From the NCBI GenBank assembly GCA_045661205.1, contig JAZRFE010000025.1, positions 30,222 through 94,221 of the forward strand: a stretch of DNA of 64,000 bases. Reading direction: 5' to 3'. The position numbers and the translations under genes are program-made. The stretch's first letter is position 1, and every line of letters begins with the position of its first letter. Positions 17,569-26,172 of the stretch are shown here, in pieces. The notes beneath the pieces were generated by a model, which worked only from the letters and a program-made list of their open reading frames with translations, was not told the origin of the DNA and did not search any database. Source of the stretch: HGM04593 sp045661205. Lineage in GTDB: Bacteria; Bacteroidota; Bacteroidia; Bacteroidales; Bacteroidaceae.

Positions 17569-18342
17569 TTACAAATCCCAGCCTTTCATTTCACGCAGAA
17601 GGTCGTAGTCGGTAAGGTCGATACGGGTGGGAGTGATTGCAACATATCCATTGGCAAGGGCCACTCTGTCGGCAGCACTGTCCCTATCTTCCGTCACAAA
17701 CTCCCCTGTCAGCCAATACCATTTTCCGCCACGTGGATGATCGTGAGCCTCGTACTCGCCTGTCCACACACCGTTTGCCTGATGACACACCGAAACACCT
17801 TTGTAGGGTGCTTTTTCGGGGAAGTTTACATTGAGGCAGCATCCCTTGGGCAAGCCACGTTTGAGCACCTCGCTCACAATGCGGCGTATAACGGGGAATG
17901 TGGGGGTAAAATCGGCATCAGGGTCGTGATCACACAGCGAGAATGCCACCGAGGGGATTCCCTTCATGCAGCCCTCGAACACCACTCCCATAGTACCCGA
18001 ATAGTGGGCATTCACTGCGGAGTTATCGCCATGATTGATACCGCCGATTACAAGGTCGGGGGTGCGAGTGAGCAACGCATTGAAAGCCAGCTTCACACAG
18101 TCGGCAGGAGTGCCGGTGCATGAGTATATCTCGATGCCCTCTTCTTGGGAAACAGGGGTGAACATTATAGGCTGTTCGCTTGTGATGGCACAGCCCTTGC
18201 CCGAACGGCCTGTATGGGGAGCCATAGCTATAACATCGCCAAACTCGGCAAGCACCTTCACAAGAGAGTTTATACCCTTGGCGCGGTAGCCATCATCGTT
18301 GGAAACAAGTATCAAAGGTCTTTTAGTATCTTTCATAATCAT
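17569..18342 (-). CDS. surE: 5'/3'-nucleotidase SurE
   Basis: Metal-dependent phosphatase acting on nucleoside monophosphates, linked to stationary-phase survival. The protein has 257 residues. The N-terminal ILVSNDDGYRAKGI carries the metal-binding Asp-Asp pair. MAPHTGRSGKGCAIT supplies the conserved Ser/Gly loop, GTPADCVKLA and PDLVIGGINHGDN follow in order, and a second ATG two codons in (18336) is an equally good start. It begins the surE-GH16-lpxB unit and is divergent from parA. Confidence 0.95.
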   Translation of the reverse strand: MIMKDTKRPLILVSNDDGYRAKGINSLVKVLAEFGDVIAMAPHTGRSGKGCAITSEQPIMFTPVSQEEGIEIYSCTGTPADCVKLAFNALLTRTPDLVIGGINHGDNSAVNAHYSGTMGVVFEGCMKGIPSVAFSLCDHDPDADFTPTFPVIRRIVSEVLKRGLPKGCCLNVNFPEKAPYKGVSVCHQANGVWTGEYEAHDHPRGGKWYWLTGEFVTEDRDSAADRVALANGYVAITPTRIDLTDYDLLREMKGWDL

Positions 18343-18386
18343 AAATCATATTGCAAGCGCGGAAACGCTCCGCACCTTTATCGCTA

Positions 18387-18418
18387 CAAATTTAATAAAA
18401 AATACGCATTCCGACAAA
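18387..18418 (-). promoter_or_regulatory. Promoter of the surE-GH16-lpxB unit
   Basis: On the minus strand a TTTG (18415-18418) and TAAATTTG (18387-18394) are separated by 20 bp, the usual -33/-7 spacing for Bacteroides sigma-ABfr promoters. The predicted leader is about 40 nt. Confidence 0.6.
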
Positions 18419-18567
18419 GCCTCGCACAATTCACAACCACGACGGGAGCCATACAAACACAATGTCTGCCACATATTTAAACATCGGGTAACATATTTTA
18501 TAATATATTGTTAATAAACAGTTCATAAGAATAGTACGAAATAGAATTATGCAATGATTTTTTTTAG

Positions 18568-18575
18568 TATCTTTG
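18568..18575 (+). promoter_or_regulatory. -7 box for parA
   Basis: TATCTTTG followed by CA is an exact consensus, 16 bp before the parA ATG, implying a very short leader. Confidence 0.6.
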
Positions 18576-18591
18576 CAACAAACTGAGAAAA

Positions 18592-19356
18592 ATGGGAAAA
18601 ATAATTGCATTAGCCAACCAGAAAGGGGGAGTGGGTAAAACCACCACAGCCATAAACCTTGCGGCATCACTCGCCACATTGGGCAAAAAAGTTCTGGTAA
18701 TAGACGCCGACCCGCAGGCAAACGCATCGTCGGGATTAGGCATCGACATCCGTCAAATAAAAAACTCTATATATGAATGTCTCATAAGCGGTTCTACCCC
18801 ACAGGACGGCATTCACAACACATGTATCGAAGGGTTGGACATCATTCCCTCGCACATAGACCTTGTGGGAGCGGAGATAGAGATGCTCGACATGCCCAAC
18901 CGCGAAAATATCATGAAAAAATCGCTTGCTACCATCAAGGACGCATACGATTACCTGCTCATCGACTGTTCGCCGTCGTTAGGTCTTATCACTGTAAACT
19001 CGCTCACAGCAGCCGACTCGGTGATAATACCCGTACAGTGCGAATATTTTGCACTCGAAGGAATAAGTAAACTGCTCAACACCATAAAAATAATAAAATC
19101 GAAGCTGAACCCCTCGCTCGACATCGAAGGTTTCCTGCTGACGATGTACAATTCGCGTCTGAGACTGAGCAACCAGATTTACAACGAAGTGAAGAAACAC
19201 TTCCGCGAGCTGGTATTCAACACAGTGATACAGAGAAACATCCGTCTGGGCGAAGCACCCAGTATGGGCATTCCCGTTATTATGTACGACGCCGACTCGA
19301 TAGGTGCAAAGAACTACCTTGCGTTGGCCGAAGAAATCACACAAAGAAACAATTAA
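18592..19356 (+). CDS. parA: Chromosome-partitioning ATPase ParA
   Basis: Walker-type ATPase that binds DNA non-specifically and moves ParB-parS complexes during chromosome segregation. The 254-residue protein has the deviant Walker A KGGVGKTT at residues 11-18, the DADPQANAS motif near 41 and the IDCSPSLG motif near 124. It forms an operon with parB 3 bp downstream. The short N-terminus without a helix-turn-helix places it with chromosomal (Soj-type) rather than type Ia plasmid ParA. Confidence 0.95.
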   Translation: MGKIIALANQKGGVGKTTTAINLAASLATLGKKVLVIDADPQANASSGLGIDIRQIKNSIYECLISGSTPQDGIHNTCIEGLDIIPSHIDLVGAEIEMLDMPNRENIMKKSLATIKDAYDYLLIDCSPSLGLITVNSLTAADSVIIPVQCEYFALEGISKLLNTIKIIKSKLNPSLDIEGFLLTMYNSRLRLSNQIYNEVKKHFRELVFNTVIQRNIRLGEAPSMGIPVIMYDADSIGAKNYLALAEEITQRNN

Positions 19357-19359
19357 CAA

Positions 19360-20244
19360 ATGGCAAAGAAATTCACACTTGGCAGAGGGCTTGACGCACT
19401 TATCTCGACTGAGGCAGTGCGCACATCAGGCTCGTCGTCAATAGGAGAGATAAGCCTGAGCCTCATAGAGGCCAACCCCAACCAGCCTCGTCGCGAGTTC
19501 AGCGAGGAGTCGTTGCGCGAACTTGCCGACTCGATAAGAGAAATTGGTATCGTGCAGCCGATAACCCTGAGACAGACCGAAAACGATCGTTATCAGATTA
19601 TTGCCGGCGAACGCCGTTTCCGCGCCTCACAACTTGTAGGCAAAGAGACCATCCCTGCATACATCATCACAGCCAACGACGAGAGCACCATGGAGATGGC
19701 ACTTGTCGAGAACATACAACGCGAGGACCTCAACGCGCTGGAAATTGCCCTTGCCTATCAAAAACTGATAGAGCAGAACAATCTGTCACAAGAGCAACTG
19801 AGCAAACGCATGGGTAAAGGACGCGCCACCATCGCCAACTTCCTGCGCCTGCTAAAACTCCCCGCGCCCGTACAGATGGCTCTGAAGGACAAGCTGATAG
19901 ACATGGGACACGCACGCGCACTATTGTCACTCGACGACCCCAAACAACAGATTGAAGCGTTCAAAGAGATACAAAAGAACAACTATTCTGTGAGACAGGT
20001 CGAAGAACTTGTGCGCCGCATCAAAGAGGAAGGATTAGAAGTAAAGAGCATGAAAAAGAGCGAGGCACAGCAACAGAATGTTGCAGTGTACAGCCAGCTC
20101 AAGAAACAGCTCACACAGTTCTTTCAGACACCCGTACAGCTTACAAGCACAGCCAAGGGCAACGGCAAGATAAGCATTAAGTTCAAAGACGAGCAGGAAC
20201 TTGAGAGAATAATCTCCATTTTCGACAAACTAAACAAACAGTAA
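19360..20244 (+). CDS. parB: Chromosome-partitioning protein ParB
   Basis: CTP-dependent DNA clamp that spreads from parS sites and is acted on by ParA. The 294-residue protein has the N-terminal ParB/Srx fold with IEANPNQPRREF and the CTP-site motif IIAGERRFRAS. A central helix-turn-helix follows (ENIQREDLNALEIA, then QEQLSKRMGKGRATIANFLR), and a C-terminal dimerisation region ends in ISIFDKLNKQ. Inspecting the CACGTG-containing sites in the window by eye I found no convincing parS (consensus TGTTTCACGTGAAACA). Confidence 0.95.
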   Translation: MAKKFTLGRGLDALISTEAVRTSGSSSIGEISLSLIEANPNQPRREFSEESLRELADSIREIGIVQPITLRQTENDRYQIIAGERRFRASQLVGKETIPAYIITANDESTMEMALVENIQREDLNALEIALAYQKLIEQNNLSQEQLSKRMGKGRATIANFLRLLKLPAPVQMALKDKLIDMGHARALLSLDDPKQQIEAFKEIQKNNYSVRQVEELVRRIKEEGLEVKSMKKSEAQQQNVAVYSQLKKQLTQFFQTPVQLTSTAKGNGKISIKFKDEQELERIISIFDKLNKQ

Positions 20245-20245
20245 T

Positions 20246-20995
20246 TTGTTACCGAAACGAAAAACATACCAACTGCGTATAGCAGCAATAGCAATGATGC
20301 TGTTGCTCGTGGCGGGAGTGTCTGCACAGACGCTTGCCGACTCGACAAAAAACGAGGGCAATATTCCCGAAAAAATAATTGTCGAGCAGACTGTAAACGA
20401 CACATTGCGCATAGACAGCATACAAAAAGCCACCGCAACACTTGTAAGCGACAGTAGCAGAGTATCGAAAAAGCGCTCAGAGACAGGTGTCACCGAGAAG
20501 ATTGCGAACTTCAAGCCCGAGCCATACAAAGCAACATGGCTGGCAGCTGTGATACCCGGTGCCGGACAAATCTACAACCGCAAATATTGGAAACTGCCCA
20601 TCGTCTACGGCGGAATAATGGGCTGTCTCTACGCCTACAACTGGAACAACCAGATGTACAGCGACTACCGTCAGGCATTCCTCGACATTATGGATGCCGA
20701 CCCCAACAGCAAGAGTTACGAGACGTTCTTTCCATCGGGTTACGATTTTCAGCGAAACGAAGAGTACCTGAAAGAGTTATTCAAAAAACGCAAGAACCGT
20801 TACCGTCGTTGGCGTGACCTTAGCGTATTTGCCTGCGTGGGAGTGTATTTGGTATCAATCGTAGACGCATATGTCGATGCCCACCTATCAAGTTTCGACA
20901 TCAGCGAAGATGTCAATCTGAGCATCCACCCCGATGTACAACCCTCGGGCGCAAATGGCAACTACTACGGGCTGAACTGTAACATCTCATTTTAA
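20246..20995 (+). CDS. DUF5683 envelope protein, TTG start
   Basis: A 249-residue protein that I place in the DUF5683 family, found next to parAB in Bacteroidales. The N-terminal signal sequence is followed by a Thr/Ser-rich linker. From about residue 95 (WLAAVIPGAGQIYNRKYWK) there are two hydrophobic segments and a basic KKRKNRYRRWRD stretch between them. The only start that keeps a positively charged n-region is TTG at 20246, one base after the parB stop; an upstream in-frame stop at 20231 rules out longer forms. The ATG at 20294 would leave a signal peptide without basic residues. Function unknown; position suggests a link between cell envelope and segregation or murein metabolism. Confidence 0.72.
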   Translation: MLPKRKTYQLRIAAIAMMLLLVAGVSAQTLADSTKNEGNIPEKIIVEQTVNDTLRIDSIQKATATLVSDSSRVSKKRSETGVTEKIANFKPEPYKATWLAAVIPGAGQIYNRKYWKLPIVYGGIMGCLYAYNWNNQMYSDYRQAFLDIMDADPNSKSYETFFPSGYDFQRNEEYLKELFKKRKNRYRRWRDLSVFACVGVYLVSIVDAYVDAHLSSFDISEDVNLSIHPDVQPSGANGNYYGLNCNISF

Positions 20996-21004
20996 CACAA
21001 GACA

Positions 21005-22351
21005 ATGCAATTAAAAAACACAATAAAAACAATACTATTCACACTACTGTGCTGCACCACCCTGCAAGCGCAGAACAACGACTCGGCACGCATAGACTTG
21101 AACAATCTGGGAGTGGTGACCGACAAGCAGATTGCCAATTACGACAAGCCACTGAGCGTGCTGCATTTGGACTATATAAGCGACAAAGACAGCATAAAAT
21201 TTGACATACCCGAGAGCATGATGCTCGACATCGACAGCCTGATGAACAATTGGCAGTCGCGCACACTGTTGCAACTGCTCGAGGGCGACAGCATCGGCGA
21301 AGCGAAACCCGTAAACGACTCAATCTACGCCGATAGGCTCGATCGTCTGCCATCAATAATAGAGATGACCTACAACGACGTAACCAAGCAATTCATAGAG
21401 CGTTACGCCAACCGCCACCGTCGTCTGGTGTCGAACATGCTGGGACTATCGACCTATTACATGCCCATGATAGAGAGCGCGCTCGACAGCTACAACATGC
21501 CCCAGGAACTTAAATACATGCCCATAATAGAGTCGGCATTCAACCCCAAGGCCGTATCACGTGTGGGAGCCAAAGGATTGTGGCAGTTCATGTTCCCCAC
21601 AGGCAAGATATACGGACTGAAAGTAAACAGCTACATAGACGAGCGTTTCGACCCCTTGAAATCGACCCACGCAGCCATACGCTATCTGCGCGACCTGCAT
21701 AAGTTCTTCAAGAGCTGGGACTTGGCAATAGCAGCTTACAACTGCGGCCCCGGAAACGTGAAGAAAGCCATCATACGTTCGGGAGGAAAGACAAACTTTT
21801 GGCAGATATACCGTTTCTTACCCCGCGAAACACGTGGATACATACCCGCATTCATCGCAGTAAACTACATAATGAACTACTACGAGGAGCATGGTATCAG
21901 CCCCATGCAGCCAGCCTTGACCATAGCAACAGACACAGTGCATGTAAACAAAAATCTGCACTTCTCACAGGTATCGGAGCTTTGCAACATAGAGCTTGAC
22001 GCCATAAGAGCCATGAACCCCCAATATATCCGAGACATCATACCCGGCAAAAGCGAGACATGCGTGTTGCGTCTGCCCAACGAGACCATCACAAGCCTGC
22101 TGAACCTGGGCGACTCGGTGTACAAACACAAAGAAGATGTGTTCTTCCCCCCCACACAACTTGCACAGCTCGAAAAAAATGTCAAGCTGAACGACGGAGG
22201 ACGCGGAGCCGGCACACGCCACAAGGTGCGCAACGGCGAGACACTCTCGACCATTGCACGAAAATATGGCGTTTCGGTGAAGCAACTAATGAAAGCTAAC
22301 AATCTGAAAAATACAAACATCAGAGCAGGACGTTACATTAATATATATTGA
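21005..22351 (+). CDS. Lytic transglycosylase with LysM domain (MltD-type)
   Basis: Periplasmic enzyme that cleaves the MurNAc-GlcNAc bond of peptidoglycan with formation of 1,6-anhydroMurNAc. The 448-residue protein has a signal peptide (to about residue 22), a roughly 90-residue N-terminal region and an SLT catalytic domain at about 150-300. The catalytic Glu is residue 176 in MPIIESAFNP, followed by GAKGLWQFM and AAYNCGPGNV. One C-terminal LysM repeat (HKVRNGETLSTIARKYGV and the rest) binds murein. MltD of Enterobacteria has a similar order. It lies between DUF5683 and rel in a run of same-strand genes with small gaps. Confidence 0.92.
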   Translation: MQLKNTIKTILFTLLCCTTLQAQNNDSARIDLNNLGVVTDKQIANYDKPLSVLHLDYISDKDSIKFDIPESMMLDIDSLMNNWQSRTLLQLLEGDSIGEAKPVNDSIYADRLDRLPSIIEMTYNDVTKQFIERYANRHRRLVSNMLGLSTYYMPMIESALDSYNMPQELKYMPIIESAFNPKAVSRVGAKGLWQFMFPTGKIYGLKVNSYIDERFDPLKSTHAAIRYLRDLHKFFKSWDLAIAAYNCGPGNVKKAIIRSGGKTNFWQIYRFLPRETRGYIPAFIAVNYIMNYYEEHGISPMQPALTIATDTVHVNKNLHFSQVSELCNIELDAIRAMNPQYIRDIIPGKSETCVLRLPNETITSLLNLGDSVYKHKEDVFFPPTQLAQLEKNVKLNDGGRGAGTRHKVRNGETLSTIARKYGVSVKQLMKANNLKNTNIRAGRYINIY

Positions 22352-22356
22352 TATTT

Positions 22357-24597
22357 ATGGAAACGAACGAAGAGAAACGCCGCATAGAGGAAGAGGCTGA
22401 AATATCAGCAGCCTTTCAAGAGCTCCTCGACATCTATCTTGCATCGCAACACCGACGCAAGGTGGACATAATAACCAAAGCCTTCAACTTTGCGCGACAG
22501 GCACACAAAGGTGTGCGCCGCAACAGTGGCGAAGCATACATTATGCACCCGTTGGCAGTGGCACGCATAGTATGCGCCGAGATAGGATTAGGCTCCACGT
22601 CAATATGCGCAGCACTGTTGCACGATGTAGTAGAGGACACCGACTACACCGTGGAAGACATACGCAACCTCTTCGGAGAAAAAATAGCACAAATAGTAGA
22701 CGGACTCACGAAAATATCAGGAGGCGTGTTCGGCACGCAAGCCTCGGAGCAGGCCGAGAACTTCAAAAAGCTGCTGCTCACCATGAGCGAGGATATACGC
22801 GTGATTCTCATAAAGATAGCCGACCGTCTGCACAACATGCGCACCCTCGCGTACATGCCGGTTAACAAGCAGTACAAGATTGCAGGAGAGACACTCTACA
22901 TATATGCTCCCATTGCCTATCGTTTGGGATTGAGCCGCATAAAGACCGAGCTCGAGAACCTCAGTTTCCGCTACGAGCACCCCGAGGAGTACGAAAAGAT
23001 TCAAAAAAAGCTGGCAAAGACGCAGATTGAACGCGACCAGCTCTACAACGAATTCATAACCCCCATACGCAAAGAACTTGACGCCCTGGGCTTCAACTAC
23101 CGCATCATGGGCCGCTTGAAGTCGCCCTACTCCATCTGGAACAAGATGCAGACAAAGCACATAGCCTTTGAGGACATCTACGACATTCTCGCAGTGAGAA
23201 TTGTGTTCACTCCGCGCGAAGGCAAAGACGAGAACAACGAATGCTTCAACATATACATTGCTCTCACCAAGCAGTACGATGTACACCCCGACCGTCTGCG
23301 CGACTGGGTGAACAAGCCACGCGCCAACGGGTACCGCGCCCTGCAAGCCACATTCATGAGCAAACGCGGCGAGTGGATTGAGGTGCAGATACGTAGCGAA
23401 CAGATGGATGAAATAGCCGAGAAGGGCGTTGCCGCGCACTGGAAATACAAGAGCAAAGAGGGCAGCAACGGCAAAGACGAGATGCTCGACGACTGGCTGC
23501 ACACCATCAAGGAAATTCTCGACGACCCGCAACCCAACGCGCTCGATTTCCTCGACACCATCAAACTGAACCTCTACGCAACGGAAATATTTGTCTTTAC
23601 CCCAAAAGGCGAGATAATGACAATGCCGCAGAACTGTACGGCACTCGACCTGGCATACAGCATACACACCTTCCTGGGCAACCACTGCATAGGCGCCAAG
23701 GTGAACCACAAGCTGGTGCCCATGAGCCATGTGTTGCAGAGTGGCGACCAGGTGGAGATTCTTACCTCCAACTCACAGCACGTACAGGAGAACTGGCTCT
23801 CCTTTGCCACGACAGCAAAGGCTCGCGCAAAGATACAGGCAGCCCTGCGACGCGAACAGCGCAAAATACAGAAAGAGGGCGAGGAGAGACTCAACGCATT
23901 CCTTGAGAAAGAGGAGCTTACGAGTTTTGCCAACAACATAGAAAAGATATGGGTGCGCCACAACCTCAACGACAAAGAGCAGTTGCTCACAGCCATAGGT
24001 AACGGCACCATAATATTGGGCGAGGAGGACAAAGAGGCACTTTTGGGCAACAACAAACGTCGTTTCTCGTTCTTCTTCTTCGGCAAAGAGGAGAAAAAGG
24101 AGGAGAAGAGAGAGGAGACAGCAACCACCTTCGACAATGTAGACCACAAACGCCCCATCATACTCACCGACGAGAACCTGCAAAAGAACTTCATCATCGC
24201 CGACTGTTGTCATCCCATCCCCGGCGACGACATTCTTGGTTTCTACGACGAGAACAAGCACATAGTGATACACAAACGTCAGTGCCCTGTCGCCGACCGT
24301 CTGAAGAGCAGTCATGGCGACCGCATACTGACTGCAAGCTGGGAGACTCATCGCAAACACGAATTCATAGTACCCATAAACATTAAAGGCATAGACCGCA
24401 TAGGTATCATCAACCAGATTACGGATATCACCTCGCAGCAGATGAATGTGAATATCCAAAAATTTGAATTCGAGAACAAGGGCGGAGTGTTCGAATGCAA
24501 CGTATGGCTGAACATTCACGACGTGGATGATGTCAAACAGTTGTGCGAGAAGCTGAAAAAGGTAGAAAATGTGAAAAGCGTGGCACGCGTAGACTAA
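22357..24597 (+). CDS. rel: Bifunctional (p)ppGpp synthetase/hydrolase
   Basis: Makes and degrades the stringent-response alarmone (p)ppGpp. The 746-residue protein has the long-RSH layout. The HD hydrolase domain (about 40-190) has the intact catalytic H89-D90 and E93-D94 (HDVVED). The synthetase domain (about 240-360) has GRLKSPYSIWNKM, EDIYDILAVRIVF and EVQIRSEQMDEIAE. A TGS domain (about 405-465), a helical region and a C-terminal ACT domain (about 670-746) follow. Intact hydrolase residues argue for a two-way enzyme rather than RelA-only. I use the ATG at 22357. It is the last gene of the parAB run and converges with the merR-type gene. Confidence 0.94.
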   Translation: METNEEKRRIEEEAEISAAFQELLDIYLASQHRRKVDIITKAFNFARQAHKGVRRNSGEAYIMHPLAVARIVCAEIGLGSTSICAALLHDVVEDTDYTVEDIRNLFGEKIAQIVDGLTKISGGVFGTQASEQAENFKKLLLTMSEDIRVILIKIADRLHNMRTLAYMPVNKQYKIAGETLYIYAPIAYRLGLSRIKTELENLSFRYEHPEEYEKIQKKLAKTQIERDQLYNEFITPIRKELDALGFNYRIMGRLKSPYSIWNKMQTKHIAFEDIYDILAVRIVFTPREGKDENNECFNIYIALTKQYDVHPDRLRDWVNKPRANGYRALQATFMSKRGEWIEVQIRSEQMDEIAEKGVAAHWKYKSKEGSNGKDEMLDDWLHTIKEILDDPQPNALDFLDTIKLNLYATEIFVFTPKGEIMTMPQNCTALDLAYSIHTFLGNHCIGAKVNHKLVPMSHVLQSGDQVEILTSNSQHVQENWLSFATTAKARAKIQAALRREQRKIQKEGEERLNAFLEKEELTSFANNIEKIWVRHNLNDKEQLLTAIGNGTIILGEEDKEALLGNNKRRFSFFFFGKEEKKEEKREETATTFDNVDHKRPIILTDENLQKNFIIADCCHPIPGDDILGFYDENKHIVIHKRQCPVADRLKSSHGDRILTASWETHRKHEFIVPINIKGIDRIGIINQITDITSQQMNVNIQKFEFENKGGVFECNVWLNIHDVDDVKQLCEKLKKVENVKSVARVD

Positions 24598-24626
24598 CGG
24601 CCGTGCCTAAACAGCAAGCATAAAAA

Positions 24627-24977
24627 TCAAAGTTCACCCAAAGCATCGCGCAGAGCCACAAGCTCTGCGCGTATCGTACGCAGACGCTCTATCACAGAGG
24701 TCTCAATCTCGGCCTGTTCTTGTTTTCCATGCCCATTGAGATAGGTCTGAGCACCCGAAAGAGTCATACCCTTCTCCTTTACCAAATGATGCACGAGCTT
24801 CACAAGTTGAAGGTCGTCTTTGGTGTAACGTCTGATGCCGTTTGTACCTTTCTGCGGGGCAATCTGTTTGAACACTGTCTCCCAATAGCGCAAAGTACTT
24901 TCGTTGACGCCCACTTCGGCAGCAACCTCTCCAATAGAGTAGAAAAGCTTATGATTCTTGTTTCTGTTCAGTGCCAT
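24627..24977 (-). CDS. MerR-family transcriptional regulator
   Basis: A 116-residue regulator with the MerR winged helix at about residues 12-80: YSIGEVAAEVGVNESTLRYW, the wing with GIRRYTKDDL, then a C-terminal helix for dimerisation (SVIERLRTIRAELVALRD). It lacks the Cys residues of metal-sensing MerR proteins, so the signal is unknown. The ATG at 24977 is chosen because the domain begins there. It follows the M23 peptidase gene by 16 bp on the same strand. A 10-bp perfect hairpin (24647-24671) lies in its 3' coding end. Confidence 0.9.
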   Translation of the reverse strand: MALNRNKNHKLFYSIGEVAAEVGVNESTLRYWETVFKQIAPQKGTNGIRRYTKDDLQLVKLVHHLVKEKGMTLSGAQTYLNGHGKQEQAEIETSVIERLRTIRAELVALRDALGEL

Positions 24978-24993
24978 TGCCGGAGAAAATGTA

Positions 24994-25962
24994 TCAATCG
25001 TAAACCTTGCCATGATTCTCGACCATGCGCAACATCTCGTCGTAACCATCGGCATCAAGATCCATAAAATAGTAGTTCACAGGATTCACCTTGCGACCTT
25101 TGAGAACAACCTCGTAGTGGAGGTGAGGGCCGGTACTCTTACCCGAGTTTCCACTGTCGGCAATATACTCGCCACGCACCACTTTCTGCCCCACCTTCAC
25201 TTTTGAGCTGTGAAGATGGGCATAACGAGTGCGATAGCCGTAACCATGATCAAGCTCGACAGTCATTCCGTAACCTGTTTCCCATTTCGACGACACCACG
25301 ACAGCATCGCCCGTAGCATAGATGGGTGTGCGCATATCACAGGAAAAGTCCATTCCCGAGTGAAATTTCTTTGTCTTGTAGATGGGGTCGATGCGATAGC
25401 CATAACCCGACGCTGTTTTTTTGAGGTCGCGGTTGGCAATAGGCTGTATTGCAGGCAGATGTTTGAGGTACTCCTCTTGGTCTTTGCTCAGTTCTACAAT
25501 CTCGTCAAACGATTTTATCTGAAGATAGAGCTGTTTGGCAAGCATGTCGGCCTTTTGGGTGGTCTCTACCACAAGGGCGGCATTCTCCATGTCCACAAGT
25601 TCGTCGTAACGGCCGGTGCCTCCATAACCCGAATTGCGGGCAACCTCGGCAACAGGCTCGGCATTCATGAGCACACGATAGAGGTTATCGTCGCGCTGCT
25701 GAATATCTTCGAGCACCTCCATAGCATCGTCGAGACGCTGCGAGAGAATGCGGTATTGGGCAAGCAGTCTGGAGTTCTCTTCCTGCACATCCTTGAGCGA
25801 CGGAGTCTGCACACACAGGTAGAACACAAGGAAAGAGAGACCTCCGAAAATAACGAAGAAAAGAAAACTGCGCAACCTCGTAAGGAACTTTTGTGCCATA
25901 TTGGGATAAACCCTGTCGTAGGTGCGTGTTTTATTGTTGAATATGTAATATACCTTGCGCAT
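24994..25962 (-). CDS. M23 (LytM) family metallopeptidase
   Basis: Murein endopeptidase-type protein of 322 residues, anchored by one N-terminal transmembrane helix (about 31-50). A coiled-coil region (about 57-95) and a helical segment precede the C-terminal peptidase domain (about 185-300). The zinc-binding set is visible: HSGMDF (HxxxD) and HLHYEV (HxH), with RYAHL between them. The tail ends in an Asp-rich segment after the domain. Such proteins cleave peptide cross-links or activate amidases in the periplasm. It is divergent from alaS and probably co-transcribed with the downstream MerR gene. Confidence 0.92.
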   Translation of the reverse strand: MRKVYYIFNNKTRTYDRVYPNMAQKFLTRLRSFLFFVIFGGLSFLVFYLCVQTPSLKDVQEENSRLLAQYRILSQRLDDAMEVLEDIQQRDDNLYRVLMNAEPVAEVARNSGYGGTGRYDELVDMENAALVVETTQKADMLAKQLYLQIKSFDEIVELSKDQEEYLKHLPAIQPIANRDLKKTASGYGYRIDPIYKTKKFHSGMDFSCDMRTPIYATGDAVVVSSKWETGYGMTVELDHGYGYRTRYAHLHSSKVKVGQKVVRGEYIADSGNSGKSTGPHLHYEVVLKGRKVNPVNYYFMDLDADGYDEMLRMVENHGKVYD

Positions 25963-26035
25963 ACAATAGAAAAGCCTTTAATTTTGCCCCAGCCGAACGA
26001 AGTTGGAGGTTATTCCCCCTATTTTCGCCGAAAGT

Positions 26036-26068
26036 TTTGGCAAAAATAATAAATCTGAATTATCTTTG
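26036..26068 (+). promoter_or_regulatory. alaS promoter
   Basis: TTTG at 26036-26039 and TATCTTTG at 26061-26068 are 21 bp apart, a good -33/-7 pair. The leader to the ATG would be about 98 nt. Confidence 0.65.
26041..26048 (-). promoter_or_regulatory. -7 box for the M23 peptidase gene
   Basis: The minus strand reads TATTTTTG (TAnnTTTG), 79 bp before the start codon. It is only 12 bp from the alaS -7 box on the other strand. Confidence 0.45.
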
Positions 26069-26172
26069 CAACTAATTGCAAACCGATTGCAAAAAACCAA
26101 GAAAAACTGCCCCGGAATTATATTAATAATTCCAAAATGACAGACAAAGAATATTAAAAAGCAAAAAACAAT

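Noticed and set aside
22717..23730. A 337-codon open frame on the minus strand opposite rel
   Set aside because: It lies wholly inside the conserved rel gene, has no recognisable domain, and its composition is what the complement of biased codons gives.
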